A DNA stretch of 64,000 nucleotides, taken from contig CAVONV010000032.1 of the NCBI GenBank assembly GCA_963697355.1, positions 62,001-126,000 on the forward strand, read 5' to 3'. The position numbers and the translations under genes were made by a program. Under the pieces are notes generated by a model, which did not search any database, was not told the origin of the DNA, and saw nothing but the letters and a program-made list of their open reading frames with translations. Source of the stretch: CAVONV01 sp963697355. GTDB lineage: Bacteria; Acidobacteriota; Vicinamibacteria; Marinacidobacterales; DATDRI01. Positions 26,012 to 36,008 of this stretch are shown in pieces. Positions within the stretch are counted from its first letter, which is position 1; every line of letters begins with the position of its first letter.

Positions 26012-27262
26012 ATGAAAGGTACGAGCTTGATGGTGATGGCATGGCGCAACTTATGGCGCAACCGTCGCCGCACTTTGATCACGCTTTCATCGATCGTCTT
26101 TGGGATATTCCTGGCCATACTCTTCACGGCTTTGCAGGATCAGAACTGGGCCGACACCATCGACTTGGCGGCTCGGCTCGGCAACGGTCACGTGACCATA
26201 CAGCATCCCGACTATCTGGAGACACCGAAACTCACTCTCACCGTGCGGGGGACGAACGATCTCGCAACAAAGGCCCTCGCTGAACGCTACGTGACGAGAG
26301 TCGCTCAGCGGATTACCGGCCACACCATGTTGGCCACCGCAGGCGAAAGCTTCGGTGCGGGATTCGTTGCCATCGATCCGGAGACCGAAGACGAAAGTAC
26401 GTTCTCTATTATCGAGGGTCTCCCCGAGGGGGCAATGTTTTCTACGAGTCGCGACGGAGGCATCATTCTGGGAGAACGCCTGGCCAATAACCTCGGCGCC
26501 AAAATGGGACACCGAGTCGTTTACACGATGACCGATATCAACGGAGAGATCGTGACCGGACTCGCTCGCCTCTCTGGTATCGTCCGCACCGGAGCGCCCA
26601 GTATCGACGGCGGCTTGTGCCTCCTTCCCATCGACGCGGTGCGCGAGGTTCTCGGATATGCCCCCGATGAAGCGACTCAAATAGCAGTCTTCATCGAGGA
26701 CCAGAGAAGAAGCGAAGAGGTAGCCCAAGCCCTACAAGGAGTGCTCGGGGAGAATGTCGCCGCTCTCGCTTGGTATGAGATCAATCCCGAGCTCTCGAGC
26801 TTCATCGCGATGAAGGTCGGAGGAGCCCGCTTCATCGAGATTCTCATCGCCATTCTGGTAGCCGCCGGGATTTTCAATACCCTGTTCGTCAACGTCATGG
26901 AGCGACTGCGCGAGTTCGGGATCATGTTGGCGATCGGCTTCAGCCCCGGAAAGCTTTTCCGGCTCGTGATGACGGAAAGCCTGTGGCTCGCCGTAGTGGG
27001 TCTCATTGCTGCCGCCGTGGTTACCGTCGGACCCTACCTTTACCTGAATCACAAAGGGATCGATATCTCGGGCATGATTGGCGAAGAGGGCAACATGGAG
27101 GTTGCCGGAGTGGCTCTATCCACCACCATTAAGGTGGGCATCTTTCCGGAGAGCGCCGCCGTCATTGCGTTTGCCGCCGTTCTTGCCATTCTGCTATCGG
27201 GCGTGTATCCGGCTTGGAAAGCAGGTCACGTGGAGCCCGTGGAAACAATCAAGCTCGTGTAA
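26012..27262 (+). CDS. FtsX-type ABC permease, second copy
   Basis: A 416-residue permease of the same family as the upstream gene; both begin with MAWRNIWRNRRRT or MAWRNLWRNRRRT, so they arose by duplication. The ribosome-binding site AGGAGGAGCAGG precedes ATG 26012. FtsX elements: ERLREFGIMLAIGFSPGKLF and helices LIAILVAAGIFNTLFVNVM and LWLAVVGLIAAAVVTVGPYL. It differs from the first copy by an insert before the last helix (HKGIDISGMIGEEGNMEVAG). Pairing of two different permeases parallels LolC and LolE. Confidence 0.93.
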   Translation: MKGTSLMVMAWRNLWRNRRRTLITLSSIVFGIFLAILFTALQDQNWADTIDLAARLGNGHVTIQHPDYLETPKLTLTVRGTNDLATKALAERYVTRVAQRITGHTMLATAGESFGAGFVAIDPETEDESTFSIIEGLPEGAMFSTSRDGGIILGERLANNLGAKMGHRVVYTMTDINGEIVTGLARLSGIVRTGAPSIDGGLCLLPIDAVREVLGYAPDEATQIAVFIEDQRRSEEVAQALQGVLGENVAALAWYEINPELSSFIAMKVGGARFIEILIAILVAAGIFNTLFVNVMERLREFGIMLAIGFSPGKLFRLVMTESLWLAVVGLIAAAVVTVGPYLYLNHKGIDISGMIGEEGNMEVAGVALSTTIKVGIFPESAAVIAFAAVLAILLSGVYPAWKAGHVEPVETIKLV

Positions 27263-27277
27263 TTCGAGGTACCAACG

Positions 27278-27977
27278 ATGAACGATAACCATTTCATTGT
27301 CGACGTGAAAGATGTGAAGAAGAACTACCAACAGGGCAAGCTGGACGTAGCCGCCTTGCGAGGACTTTCCCTTTCCATCCAAAAAGGGGAATTCACCGCC
27401 ATCTGCGGCCCCTCCGGCTCGGGAAAGACGACTCTGTTGAACCTCATCGGTGCTCTCGATAAACCGACTTCGGGTAGCGTGGTTCTCGAGGGGAAAGACC
27501 TGAGCACTCTCGGCCGAAAGGAGCTCAGCGAGATCCGACGCGACCGGATCGGATTCGTATTCCAGGCCTATAACCTCATGCCGGTGCTCACCGCCTACGA
27601 AAACGCCGAGATCGTCATGTGGGTGCAAGGCCTGGACTACGAGAAACGGCGAGAGCGTGTCAGCAAGCTGCTTCGCAGAGGTCGGACTGGAAGGAATGGA
27701 GGACCGTCTGCCTTCAGAGCTCTCCGGTGGCCAGCAACAACGCGTTGCCATCGCCCGCGCCATTGCCGCCAACCCGGCCGTGGTCCTGGCCGACGAGCCC
27801 ACCGCCAACGTGGACTCGGAAACGGCCGACAGGCTTCTCGACATCATGGAGCAACTCAACCGAGAACACGGCGTGACATTCATCTTCTCAACTCACGATC
27901 CAAAGGTCATGGACCGTGCACGACGCCTCGTGCGACTGGTGGACGGCAAGGTCGCAAAGGACGAGGTGAGAAATTGA
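27278..27977 (+). CDS. LolD/MacB-type ABC ATPase, one frameshift
   Basis: The ATPase of the operon, read in two frames. First part (27278 to about 27674): ICGPSGSGKTTLLNLIGALD (Walker A), Q-loop RIGFVFQAYNLMPVLTAYEN. Second part (about 27676 to 27977): signature ELSGGQQQRVAIARAIAANP, Walker B VVLADEPTANVDSETADRL, switch His in FIFSTHDPKVMDRARRLVRL. The frames join at CTTCGCAGAG (27671-27680), where removing one base restores a protein of about 233 residues, normal for LolD. A sequence error or recent mutation is likelier than programmed shifting, since no slippery heptamer or stop is near. It would power lipid or lipoprotein extraction. Confidence 0.9.
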
Positions 27978-28029
27978 GGCTCATCGAACGATGAGCCATC
28001 CGTCGCTTTTCGCCGGAATCTAGTTGGCT

Positions 28030-29526
28030 TCAGCGTTCGGTGAAACCCCTTCGATAAGCCGCGTAGTATTTCGCAATGTTGCTCACATATTGGACGATTT
28101 CACGCCCAGTCTCTTTGGCCGCGGCGATTTCGACATTATTGAACCAAACGTTGGGGTCGAGCCCCATTTCCTCTGCCGTCTTCCGGAACCCGGCAATTCG
28201 CTCCGGATCGGCCTTATAAGACGCAAAGGCAAAGTATGTCTTATTCAAGCGATCGATGCCTTCGCCCGCGAAATATCGGTCGCAGATGAAGCGCAGATAC
28301 TTCACGCCAGCATGGATGTTGTTCTCGAGAACCTCGATATTTTGAATGTTCACATGCTCGTCTTCTGCTATGGACGGAACAAGCTGCATGATTCCGACCG
28401 CGCCGCTTGGACTTCGCAAGCTCTGATCGAGCCGCGACACCTGGTATCCAAGCGCGGCCAACATGAGCCAGTCGAAGTCGAAGATGGCTCCGTACTTCCG
28501 GAACGAATCCACCGCGCTTCTCAGTTTTTCAATCTCGGAGTCCGAGAGGGCTCTCTCTGCCCATTTCGTATTACGGAGGTACTGCTTTAACGAGTTATCT
28601 CCAATGAGTGCGCCAATCTTGTCTTCCTTGACGAACCGATTGACGACGTCCCGAAGCTTCGGACTCCCCTTCCGAAACGCCCAGGCGATTTCAACACTCG
28701 TCGCCACGGCGATGTCGGAGTGAACGTTGATCTCGTCGAAGACTTGACCCCAAAACTCCGCCTTGTAACTATCGACCACAACCCTGGGGTATAGATGAGC
28801 GTTCACCATCTCGAGGAGGTCCTCGTCCTCCAGAACCTCTTCCGCCAGAGTCAGTTTCATCGGGGCTATGCTGCGCCTAGCCAGAATAGCGTTGAGCAAG
28901 CGTAGGCTCTCGTGGTAGCTGCTCGAAGCCCTCACCACGATCTCTTTGCCGGAGAGGTCTTCGAGAACGCGTATGGGGGAGGTGCCTCGACCGGTCACTA
29001 CCACTTCACTGACTCCTTTGAAGACGGGATTGGAAAAATCTACGAGCTCGAGACGCTCCTCCGTGACGCTCAAGCCAGCCGCCGCAATATCGCCCCAACC
29101 TTCCACCAGCGCCGGAACCAACCGGTGCCGGCTGACAGGGACGATGAGAACCTCGACCCTGGGGTGCCCCGTTCCCAGCTCCCTGTTGACGGCCTCCTCG
29201 AAGAGTGCGAGCGCCTCGCAAGCGAGACCCCTCTGTTCCTCACCATCGAGAAAGTAAAACGTCTTGTTGTAGGTGACGAGCGCACGGATAACGCGACGCT
29301 CCACCATGCCGTCGAAATCCCCCGTCCAGCGCTCCGTCGCCTCAGAGAGCTTGGGTGCCTCACTAGGCAACTGAACAGATGAGAGGGTCTCCCGAGACTC
29401 CGCAACCGCTGCTTCGTCATCGTTCTGGTTCTTTGAGCAGGCTGGCGCGAGCAAAACCAAGAATGTTGAAGCGGCGACACCTAGGGTAGATCTCGAGACG
29501 AATCGCTTTGGATGGTTCCTACTCAT
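28030..29526 (-). CDS. MltF-like lipoprotein, SBP plus transglycosylase fold, catalytic Glu lost
   Basis: A 498-residue protein starting MSRNHPKRFVSRS with a lipobox (LLAPAC). Residues about 75-320 form a type-3 solute-binding domain (VEVLIVPVSRHRLVPALVEG, LVDFSNPVFKGVSEVVV). Residues about 340-480 form a lytic transglycosylase SLT domain (SGAVGIMQLVP). In active MltF the first helix reads YQES; here it is GYQVSRLDQ, with GTG (Val) for the Glu codon. The later AYNxGP loop reads ASYKADPERI, so two active-site elements are altered. It is predicted not to cut peptidoglycan but may still bind it, acting as a sensor or scaffold. Confidence 0.9.
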   Translation of the reverse strand: MSRNHPKRFVSRSTLGVAASTFLVLLAPACSKNQNDDEAAVAESRETLSSVQLPSEAPKLSEATERWTGDFDGMVERRVIRALVTYNKTFYFLDGEEQRGLACEALALFEEAVNRELGTGHPRVEVLIVPVSRHRLVPALVEGWGDIAAAGLSVTEERLELVDFSNPVFKGVSEVVVTGRGTSPIRVLEDLSGKEIVVRASSSYHESLRLLNAILARRSIAPMKLTLAEEVLEDEDLLEMVNAHLYPRVVVDSYKAEFWGQVFDEINVHSDIAVATSVEIAWAFRKGSPKLRDVVNRFVKEDKIGALIGDNSLKQYLRNTKWAERALSDSEIEKLRSAVDSFRKYGAIFDFDWLMLAALGYQVSRLDQSLRSPSGAVGIMQLVPSIAEDEHVNIQNIEVLENNIHAGVKYLRFICDRYFAGEGIDRLNKTYFAFASYKADPERIAGFRKTAEEMGLDPNVWFNNVEIAAAKETGREIVQYVSNIAKYYAAYRRGFTER

Positions 29527-29718
29527 CACGACACTCCGAATCAACGACCTCTGCGATATCGAGCGTCAACTGTTTTGCGTTTCTGGACTACCTCGTGCTA
29601 CCTTCAGACACTTTTTGACCTGTGTATCCAGACTCTATGGTATGAGATTTTCATCGCCGGCGCGCACTCGGAGCACATGGCCCATCCCATCCACCCATTG
29701 TATCCAGAGGGGGAAGAT

Positions 29719-31204
29719 ATGAGTGAAGATACCAAAAAAGCGAATATTTCACGCAGGCAATTTATCAGTAGTGCCGCCACTGCAGCTGCCGGATTAACGA
29801 TACTGCCCAGCAGAGTACTTGCCGGATTGGGAAAGGCCGCCCCGAGTGACAGGTTGAACATAGCCGGTGTCGGTGTCGGTGGTATGGGTCGAGCCAACCT
29901 CCGAAACATGGCCAGCGAGAATATTGTCGCACTCTGCGATGTTGACTGGAAATACTCGCAAGCTTGTTTCGATGATTTCCCGAACGCCAAGAAATATTGG
30001 GATTGGCGAAAAATGTTCGACGAACTGCAGGATTCAATTGACGCGGTCGTGGTGGCGACCTCCGACCACACTCACGCACTGGTCGCCGCGCACGCCATGA
30101 CGCTTGGTAAACACGTATTCCTGCAAAAGCCTCTAACCCATACTGTGTATGAGTCGCGACTGATGTCCAGACTCGCCGAGAAATACAAAGTGGCCACCCA
30201 GATGGGGAACCAGGGCGCCTCAGGTGAGGGTGTCCGCCAGATCGCGGAGTGGATATGGAACGGTGAAATCGGCGAAGTGAGAAAAGTAGAAGCATTTACC
30301 GATCGCCCAATATGGCCACAGGGACTCAACCGTCCCAGTCTGGGAATGTGGGTACCCGACACACTGAACTGGGATTTGTTCATAGGCCCCGCTCCCATGC
30401 GCCCTTACAACGAGATCTACACTCCATGGAATTGGCGTGGATGGTGGGACTACGGGACCGGAGCGCTGGGTGACATGGCTTGCCACATTTTGCACCCCGT
30501 GTTTGTCGGTCTCAGACTTCAGTATCCCACCAAGGTTCAGGGTAGCTCGACGTTGTTACTTACCGATTGTGCTCCCCATGCGGAAACGGTCAGGCTCACT
30601 TTTCCCAAAAGAGAGAAATTCAAGCAGGTGGACATGCCCGAGGTTGAGGTCATCTGGTACGACGGGGGCATACAGCCTATGAAACCGGAAGGCTGGCCTG
30701 CCGGCAAGAGACATGAATCACGACGGTGGTGGAGTGTTGTTCCATGGAACCAAAGACACGTTGGTATGCGGATGCTATGGTCGTGAACCTTGGCTCCTTT
30801 CCGGAAGGACACCCACCGTGGAACCTTCAATGCGCAAAGTCGAGCTTAGCCATGACATGGACTGGGTTCGCGCATGCAAAGAAGACCCCGACAACCGGGT
30901 CGAAACTTCATCTCCATTCAGAGAAGCCGGCCCCTTCAACGAAATGGTCGTCATGGGTGTGCTGGCCGTACGACTCCAAGGATTGAACAAAGAGCTGGAA
31001 TGGGATGGAGAAAACATGACGTTTACCAACATTTCAGACAACGACACGATCAAAACCGTCGTTGAAGACGGCTTCACGATTCACGACGGCCACCCGACGT
31101 TCGACAAGAAATGGACCGATGAAATGTCTGCCAAAGAATTTGCGGCGGAACTCATCAAGCACACCTACAGAGAAGGCTGGTCCTTACCCGCCATGCCCGC
31201 ATGA
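29719..31204 (+). CDS. Tat-exported Gfo/Idh/MocA oxidoreductase, one frameshift
   Basis: Two frames of one gene. The first (29719 to about 30710) starts MSEDTKKANISRRQFISSAA, a twin-arginine signal, with GAGGGGGAAG upstream. It continues LNIAGVGVGGMGRANLRNMA (NAD(P)-binding fold), HALVAAHAMTLGKHVFLQKP and LTHTVYESRLMSRLAEKYK. The second frame (about 30710-31204) has MNHDGGGVLFHGTKDTLVCG and ends TYREGWSLPAMPA. The shift is one extra base in GGCAAGAGAC (30703-30712). The restored protein has about 494 residues, as in exported sugar oxidoreductase-like members. A DUF1080 gene follows, a frequent partner in carbohydrate use. Confidence 0.88.
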
Positions 31205-31221
31205 AAGGGAGAGTCGACAAC

Positions 31222-32016
31222 ATGAAACAAAAAAAGCACATTCTTGGTTTCGAGCATTCTCGTGTCAACACTCATCGTCGTCTCGTGTGAAAGGCAGAAC
31301 TGTGCCGGCGGCGAGACGGGCAAAGAACCGGTGGAAGAAGTTGCCCGACCCAATCAATTGACCCAGGCCGAAATCGACGATGGATGGATACTATTGTTCG
31401 ACGGAGAAACGTCGGCAGGTTGGACCGGTTACAAGAAAGAGACCTTCCCAACCGGCTGGCAAATCGACGACGGCACCCTGTTCTGCAAGGGTTCAGGAAG
31501 AGGTGAAGCCGGCGGCGCCGAAGGCGGAGATGTCGTCTACGAAAAACCGTTCTCGAATTTTCATCTGAAGCTGGAATGGAAAATCTCGGAAGGCGGCAAT
31601 TCGGGCATCTTCTATCTCGGACAAGACACCCATGACTATATCTGGAAAACCGCACCTGAGATGCAGGTACTCGACAACGAGACGACACCCGGACGCCGAG
31701 GCCGGTGTCGATGGCAACCGTCAGGCGGGAGCGCTATATGACCTGATACCCGCCAATCCACAGAACGCAAAACCCGCCGGAGAATGGAACTCCGCGGAGA
31801 TCAAAGTCTACAAGGGAACGGTCTGGCACTACCAAAACGGAGAGGTGGTTTTGGAATACCATCTGTGGACACCCGAATGGAATGAATTGGTGGCCGGGAG
31901 CAAGTTCCCCGCACTCAATCCGGATTGGGCCAACGTCGGCGCCGGAAGGCTTGATTGGTTTGCAGGACCACGGCGACGACGTGTGGTTCAGGAACATCAA
32001 GATCAAAGAGCTTTGA
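31222..32016 (+). pseudogene. DUF1080 (3-keto-disaccharide hydrolase-like) lipoprotein, several frameshifts
   Basis: From ATG 31222, removing one A from the run at 31230-31235 gives MKQKSTFLVSSILVSTLIVV followed by SCERQ, a lipoprotein signal. The body then follows three frames: DDGWILLFDGETSAGWTGYK and GGNSGIFYLGQDTHDYIWKT in one, DAEAGVDGNRQAGALYDLIP and AKPAGEWNSAEIKVYKGTVW in the next, and QDHGDDVWFRNIKIKEL in the last. Single extra bases at about 31230, 31693 and 31951 explain all shifts. The family adopts a concanavalin-like fold and cleaves modified glycosides. Conservation of residues argues for recent or artificial indels. Confidence 0.8.
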
Positions 32017-32114
32017 ACCTGCCAATGTTGGACAGGTGCCTCCTTCTCAGACAAAGGAGGCTAAAGGCTTTCCAATTCCGCTTCGCGCTTTCGCGACGAG
32101 TGGAAGGAGTGAGC

Positions 32115-33687
32115 ATGACATTACTACGTCTCGTTGCACTGCATATCGTTTCACTGTCGCTACTGAGCCCTTTGCTTTTCGCCCAGGAGAAAGTTCATTG
32201 GGACGTCGTATCCAAAATCAGAGAAGAAAGTTTCGAACGTTCGAAGGCCATGGACTACGTTTGGTATCTGAGCGACGTCATCGGCCCCGCTGGCCGGGTC
32301 CAAAGGCATGGGACGAGCCCAGGTATGGGCGAAAGAGAAGATGGATGAAATGGGTCTGGTCGATACCGCCCTCGAGCCCTGGGGGCAAACGGGCGCCAGT
32401 TGGGAGCAAAAGCTCGTTTCAATTCACATGCTCGAACCGACCTATCAGCCCATCATCGGATATCCCGTGGGATTTTCCCCGGGAACGGACGGCAAATTGA
32501 CCGGTACCCCCGTCATCGCCGATATCCAGAGCAAGGAAGATTTGGAAAAGTACCGCGGAAAATTGAAGGGTGCCATTGTGTTGGCGCACCCGGAAAAACA
32601 AATGAGCGAGCGTTTTACCCCGGATGCCGTCCGGCATGATGACAAATCTCTCGCGGCTTATGCTTCAACGGGAAAAAACATCAACCTTTCGCGCAGGCAG
32701 CGAAGAATCTGGTGGAAGCTTGTCGAGCCGAAAGACCTCGAGGCCGACGACCTCGAGAAGTTTTTCAAATCCGAAGAGGTTGCGGTCGTACTCAATCCCG
32801 GAAGAGGTGGCGATGGGACGGTTCGCGTGGACGGCCGGCAGAGCTTCAGGAACGACATGACGGTGGAAAACATCGAATCCGGTGTTCCTCTCCGTCATTC
32901 TGGTCCCGGAACACTACAACCGAATCTACCGGCTCACCGAGAAAAAAATCCCGGTCCAATTGGAGATTGAAATAGGCGTAGAAGTCGCGAGCGAACCGAC
33001 TCAGTTGGTCAATGTCGTCGGTGAGATACGGGGCACGGATCTCGCGGATGAGATCGTGATGATCGGCGGGCATCTCGATTCATGGCATACCGCCACCGGA
33101 GCGTCTGATAACGCAGCGGGAGTCACCGCGGCACTCGAAGCGATGCGTATTCTCAAGGCGATTGGTGTAGAGCCCCGCCGTACGATACGGATTGCGTTTT
33201 GGGAATCGGAGGAAATGGGTCACAAAGGCTCGATTGGATACGTGGCGAAGCATTTCGGCAATCCTCGCGATGGAATCAAATCGGACTTGGGACGAACTTC
33301 TCCGTTTATTTCAATGTCGATAACGGCGCCGGGACAGTTTCGCGGCGTTCATTTGCAGGGAAGCCGAGGTGGTCGCTCCCATCTTTATCGAGTGGATGAA
33401 ACCTTTTCACGACCTCGATGTGAAGACCCTATCCAAGTTCAGCAATACGGGCTCGGATCAGGTCAATTTCGATAAAGCCGGGACTGCCCGGCTTTCAGTT
33501 TCTTCAAGACCGAATCGCCTACTGGACCGGAGATGGCATTACAACATGGACTTTTACGACCACATTATTCCCACGGGATCTGAAAATAAACGCCGCCGTA
33601 CTGGCGAGCTTTGCCTATCACGCCGCCATGCGTGACGAAAAGATCCCGAGAAAGATTTTCAAGAACTGGAATCCCAGCTCGAGGTGA
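32115..33687 (+). pseudogene. M28-family metallopeptidase, many frameshifts
   Basis: GGAGTGAGC precedes ATG 32115 and a signal peptide (LHIVSLSLLSPLLFAQEKVH). Family blocks appear in order but in changing frames: GMGRAQVWAKEKMDEMGLVD; PA-domain LVSIHMLEPTYQPIIGYPVG; FLSVILVPEHYNRIYRLTEK; the metal-site motifs GGHLDSWHTATGASDNAAGV and RIAFWESEEMGHKGSIGYV; FSVYFNVDNGAG; VAPIFIEWMKPFHDLDVKTL; SNTGSDQVNFDKAG; YNMDFYDHIIP. At least seven single-base indels are needed to join them. Metal and catalytic residues are intact. The second exported M28-type gene here, after the fragment at 13078. Confidence 0.8.
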
Positions 33688-35104
33688 CTCAGAGAAGACC
33701 TTTTTAAAGACGGAAACACTCTGACAAATGCGATCGCGGATTTCGACAACGACGGCGACCTCGACATTTTTGTAGGGTTTCGCAGACGAGCCCAATCGTC
33801 TTTACCGAAATGACGACGGGAAGTTTACCGATGTCGCCGCGCAAAGTCGGAGTTGCCGATTCGGACGTGACCCGATCCTCGGCTTGGGGGGATTACAACG
33901 GCGATGGTCATCTCGACTTGTTCGTGGGATTCGTATCGAGCGACCGAGAGCAACAACAAACTCTATCGAAATGATGGAGACGGCAAACGTTTTTACCGAC
34001 GTAACGCGATCCGCTGGTGTTCAGCTCAGCGGCAGCTTCCGACAGATGAGCTGGGTCGACTACGACAACGATGGTGATGTTGACCTGTTCGTAGCACTTC
34101 GAGACAAGCCCAATGTTCTTTTTAGAAATGACAATGGAAAATTCACCGATACCGCAGAGACGTTGGGTGTCGCCGACCCTCGCAGAACCGTTGGAGCGGC
34201 CTGGTTTGATTTTGATAAGGACGGCGACCTGGACCTTTATGTCACGAACATGGACGGAGACGCCAATGGTCTGTTCCGCAACGACGGTTCGCGTTTGTCG
34301 ATGTTGCCCGCGAAATGGGTGTCGACTCGGGCGGCAGGCCCTTGGGAATGTCGAGTCATGGAAGTGTCAGACCGAGCTTGGCCGACTTTGACAACGACGG
34401 CGATATCGACATTTTCCTTGCCAACTATGGACCCAATGGGCTCTACGAAAACGATGAACGGCACGGAATTCATCAATGTGGCTCCCAAATTGGGTTTGGC
34501 CATTGACGCCAGATATGACACAGGAACCTGGGGCGACTACAACCATGACGGACACTTGGACCTCTATGTCAACGGAACGGTCTCGAGAGGCAAGAACTAC
34601 CGTGACTATCTTTTTCAAAATGATGGTGAGAGGTTCATCGACGTCACTCCCGAGAATCTGGCGGAGCAAGAAGCCGACCATGGCGCCCATTGGGCGGATT
34701 GCGACAATGACGGGGATCTCGATTTGGCACTCACCGGTGCCGGCATGCACTATATCTTCGAGAATCTCCTCCCAATAGAAAACGCCCGTCGATCACTTCA
34801 GGTCATGGTGCTCGATGCACAGGGAAGATACACCTTGGCCGGATCAGAAGTAAGACTCTATGAAGCGGGCACAAAGACGCTACTGGGAATGAATATTCTC
34901 GACACGGGATCCGGGTACAACTCGCAAAACGCCATGCCGGTTCACTTTGGACTACCAGCGGGGGGAGCCGTCGACGTCGAAATCACGACATTGACAGCCA
35001 ATGGAAGAAAAACGGCGACAGTGTCGAACATCGCCCCCAAGGACTATATAGGGAACTGGCTCATCATCAAGATGGATAGAAAGACGGGGACAGTCACCAA
35101 ATAA
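33688..35104 (+). pseudogene. FG-GAP/VCBS repeat protein with ASPIC/UnbV end, frameshifted 5' part
   Basis: Calcium-binding-type FG-GAP repeats run from about 33700: NAIADFDNDGDLDIFVGF, SAWGDYNGDGHLDLFVGF, SWVDYDNDGDVDLFVALRD, AWFDFDKDGDLDLYVTNMD, SLADFDNDGDIDIFLANYGP, GTWGDYNHDGHLDLYVNGT. The C-terminal 100 residues are an ASPIC/UnbV domain (YTLAGSEVRLYEAGTK, GYNSQNAMPVHFGLP). Frames change at about 33780, 33845, 33940 and 34300-34430; after 34440 the frame is clean. No start codon or signal peptide is found: the first repeat begins about 15 bases after the M28 stop, so the 5' end was lost. Probably once a secreted CRTAC1-like propeller. Confidence 0.75.
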
Positions 35105-35142
35105 ACCATTGAAAATAAATGCTTACAGTGGTGACTGTCCCC
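35086..35142. repeat. 14-bp inverted repeat GGGGACAGTCACCA
   Basis: GGGGACAGTCACCA (35086-35099) and its exact reverse complement (35129-35142) flank 29 AT-rich bases. The left arm encodes the last codons of the UnbV protein. Related to the inverted repeats at 22447 and 58645. Confidence 0.85.
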
Positions 35143-35149
35143 AATGCCG

Positions 35150-35860
35150 CTACGGCATCGGAATGGGAATCGTTTGAGGAATCAAATCAAAGCTGCCGGC
35201 CTTGAGTGAACCGACTGCGTAGACGATCACAACGGTTTTCGGATCCATGAGAGACAAGGGTGCCTCTGCGATCCTTTTTCCGTAAATGGTATTGATCTTC
35301 GCCATGTATTCCCCACCACGGACTTCAAAAGCCTGCTGCTCTCCGTTCCCGAGATTTCTGATCTGGAACATCCGATACGGTTTGTACTGTTTCAGCCAAA
35401 TGTTGACCGGAGGCGCTGCAGCAGCATGGCGCACAACGCCGCGCACCCGATGATAGTCGGTCGGCCTCAGATCATTGACGAACTTGGTGAGGACGGGGAC
35501 ACCTTCCTCGGTGAGGTGAGCCACGATGCTGGCATTTTCGAACGCAGCCAAATAGAAGGTGTTTTGGATGACCTTTAGACCGGAACAACCGGCGCCCAAG
35601 AAGACCTCCACTTCATACTCACCGGGAAGCAAGGGGCCTACAGGACCCGCTATTTCCTTGTACACAAACGGATCGGTCAGGCCAACAAGGCAGTCACCAT
35701 TGACACTTACGCTGACGGGAAGATCCATGTCGAGTCCAATATCTGCTCCGTTGATCCCGTGAACCGCATAAATGGTGGCATTCTGAGCATGCGCCGGCGC
35801 GGCCAAAGCGCTCAGCCCAACCGCCGCGAACAGTGCTGCCACAACAAATGATTTTCGCAT
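35150..35860 (-). CDS. Exported DUF4397 protein
   Basis: A 236-residue protein from ATG 35860 with AAAAGGAG upstream. The signal peptide is RKSFVVAALFAAVGLSALAA, cut near AHAQ. The mature part matches DUF4397: NATIYAVHGINGADIGLDMD, PVSVSVNGDCLVGLTDPFVY, LLPGEYEVEVFLGAGCSGLK and ASIVAHLTEEGVPVLTKFVN. The domain usually occurs in one or two Ig-like copies in secreted proteins; a second, weaker copy (HRVRGVVRHAAAAPPVNIWL) follows. Function unknown. The frame is intact although flanked by damaged genes on both sides. Confidence 0.85.
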   Translation of the reverse strand: MRKSFVVAALFAAVGLSALAAPAHAQNATIYAVHGINGADIGLDMDLPVSVSVNGDCLVGLTDPFVYKEIAGPVGPLLPGEYEVEVFLGAGCSGLKVIQNTFYLAAFENASIVAHLTEEGVPVLTKFVNDLRPTDYHRVRGVVRHAAAAPPVNIWLKQYKPYRMFQIRNLGNGEQQAFEVRGGEYMAKINTIYGKRIAEAPLSLMDPKTVVIVYAVGSLKAGSFDLIPQTIPIPMP

Positions 35861-36008
35861 ATCTACACTCCTTTTGATTTTGTTGTTCAACATCGATAGG
35901 TTCCGGCTCAGCATAGCGCGCTCCACAGAGACGTCAAAGAAAAAGTGTTCCACCCCGGAGCGCGAAGCGAGATCGGGTCCGGACTACCATCCTACGTCGC
36001 CGGGGCTT

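Noticed and set aside
27671..27680. Programmed +1 frameshift in the ABC ATPase
   Set aside because: CTTC resembles a +1 slip site, but there is no stop codon in place, no stimulatory signal, and other genes here carry similar indels.
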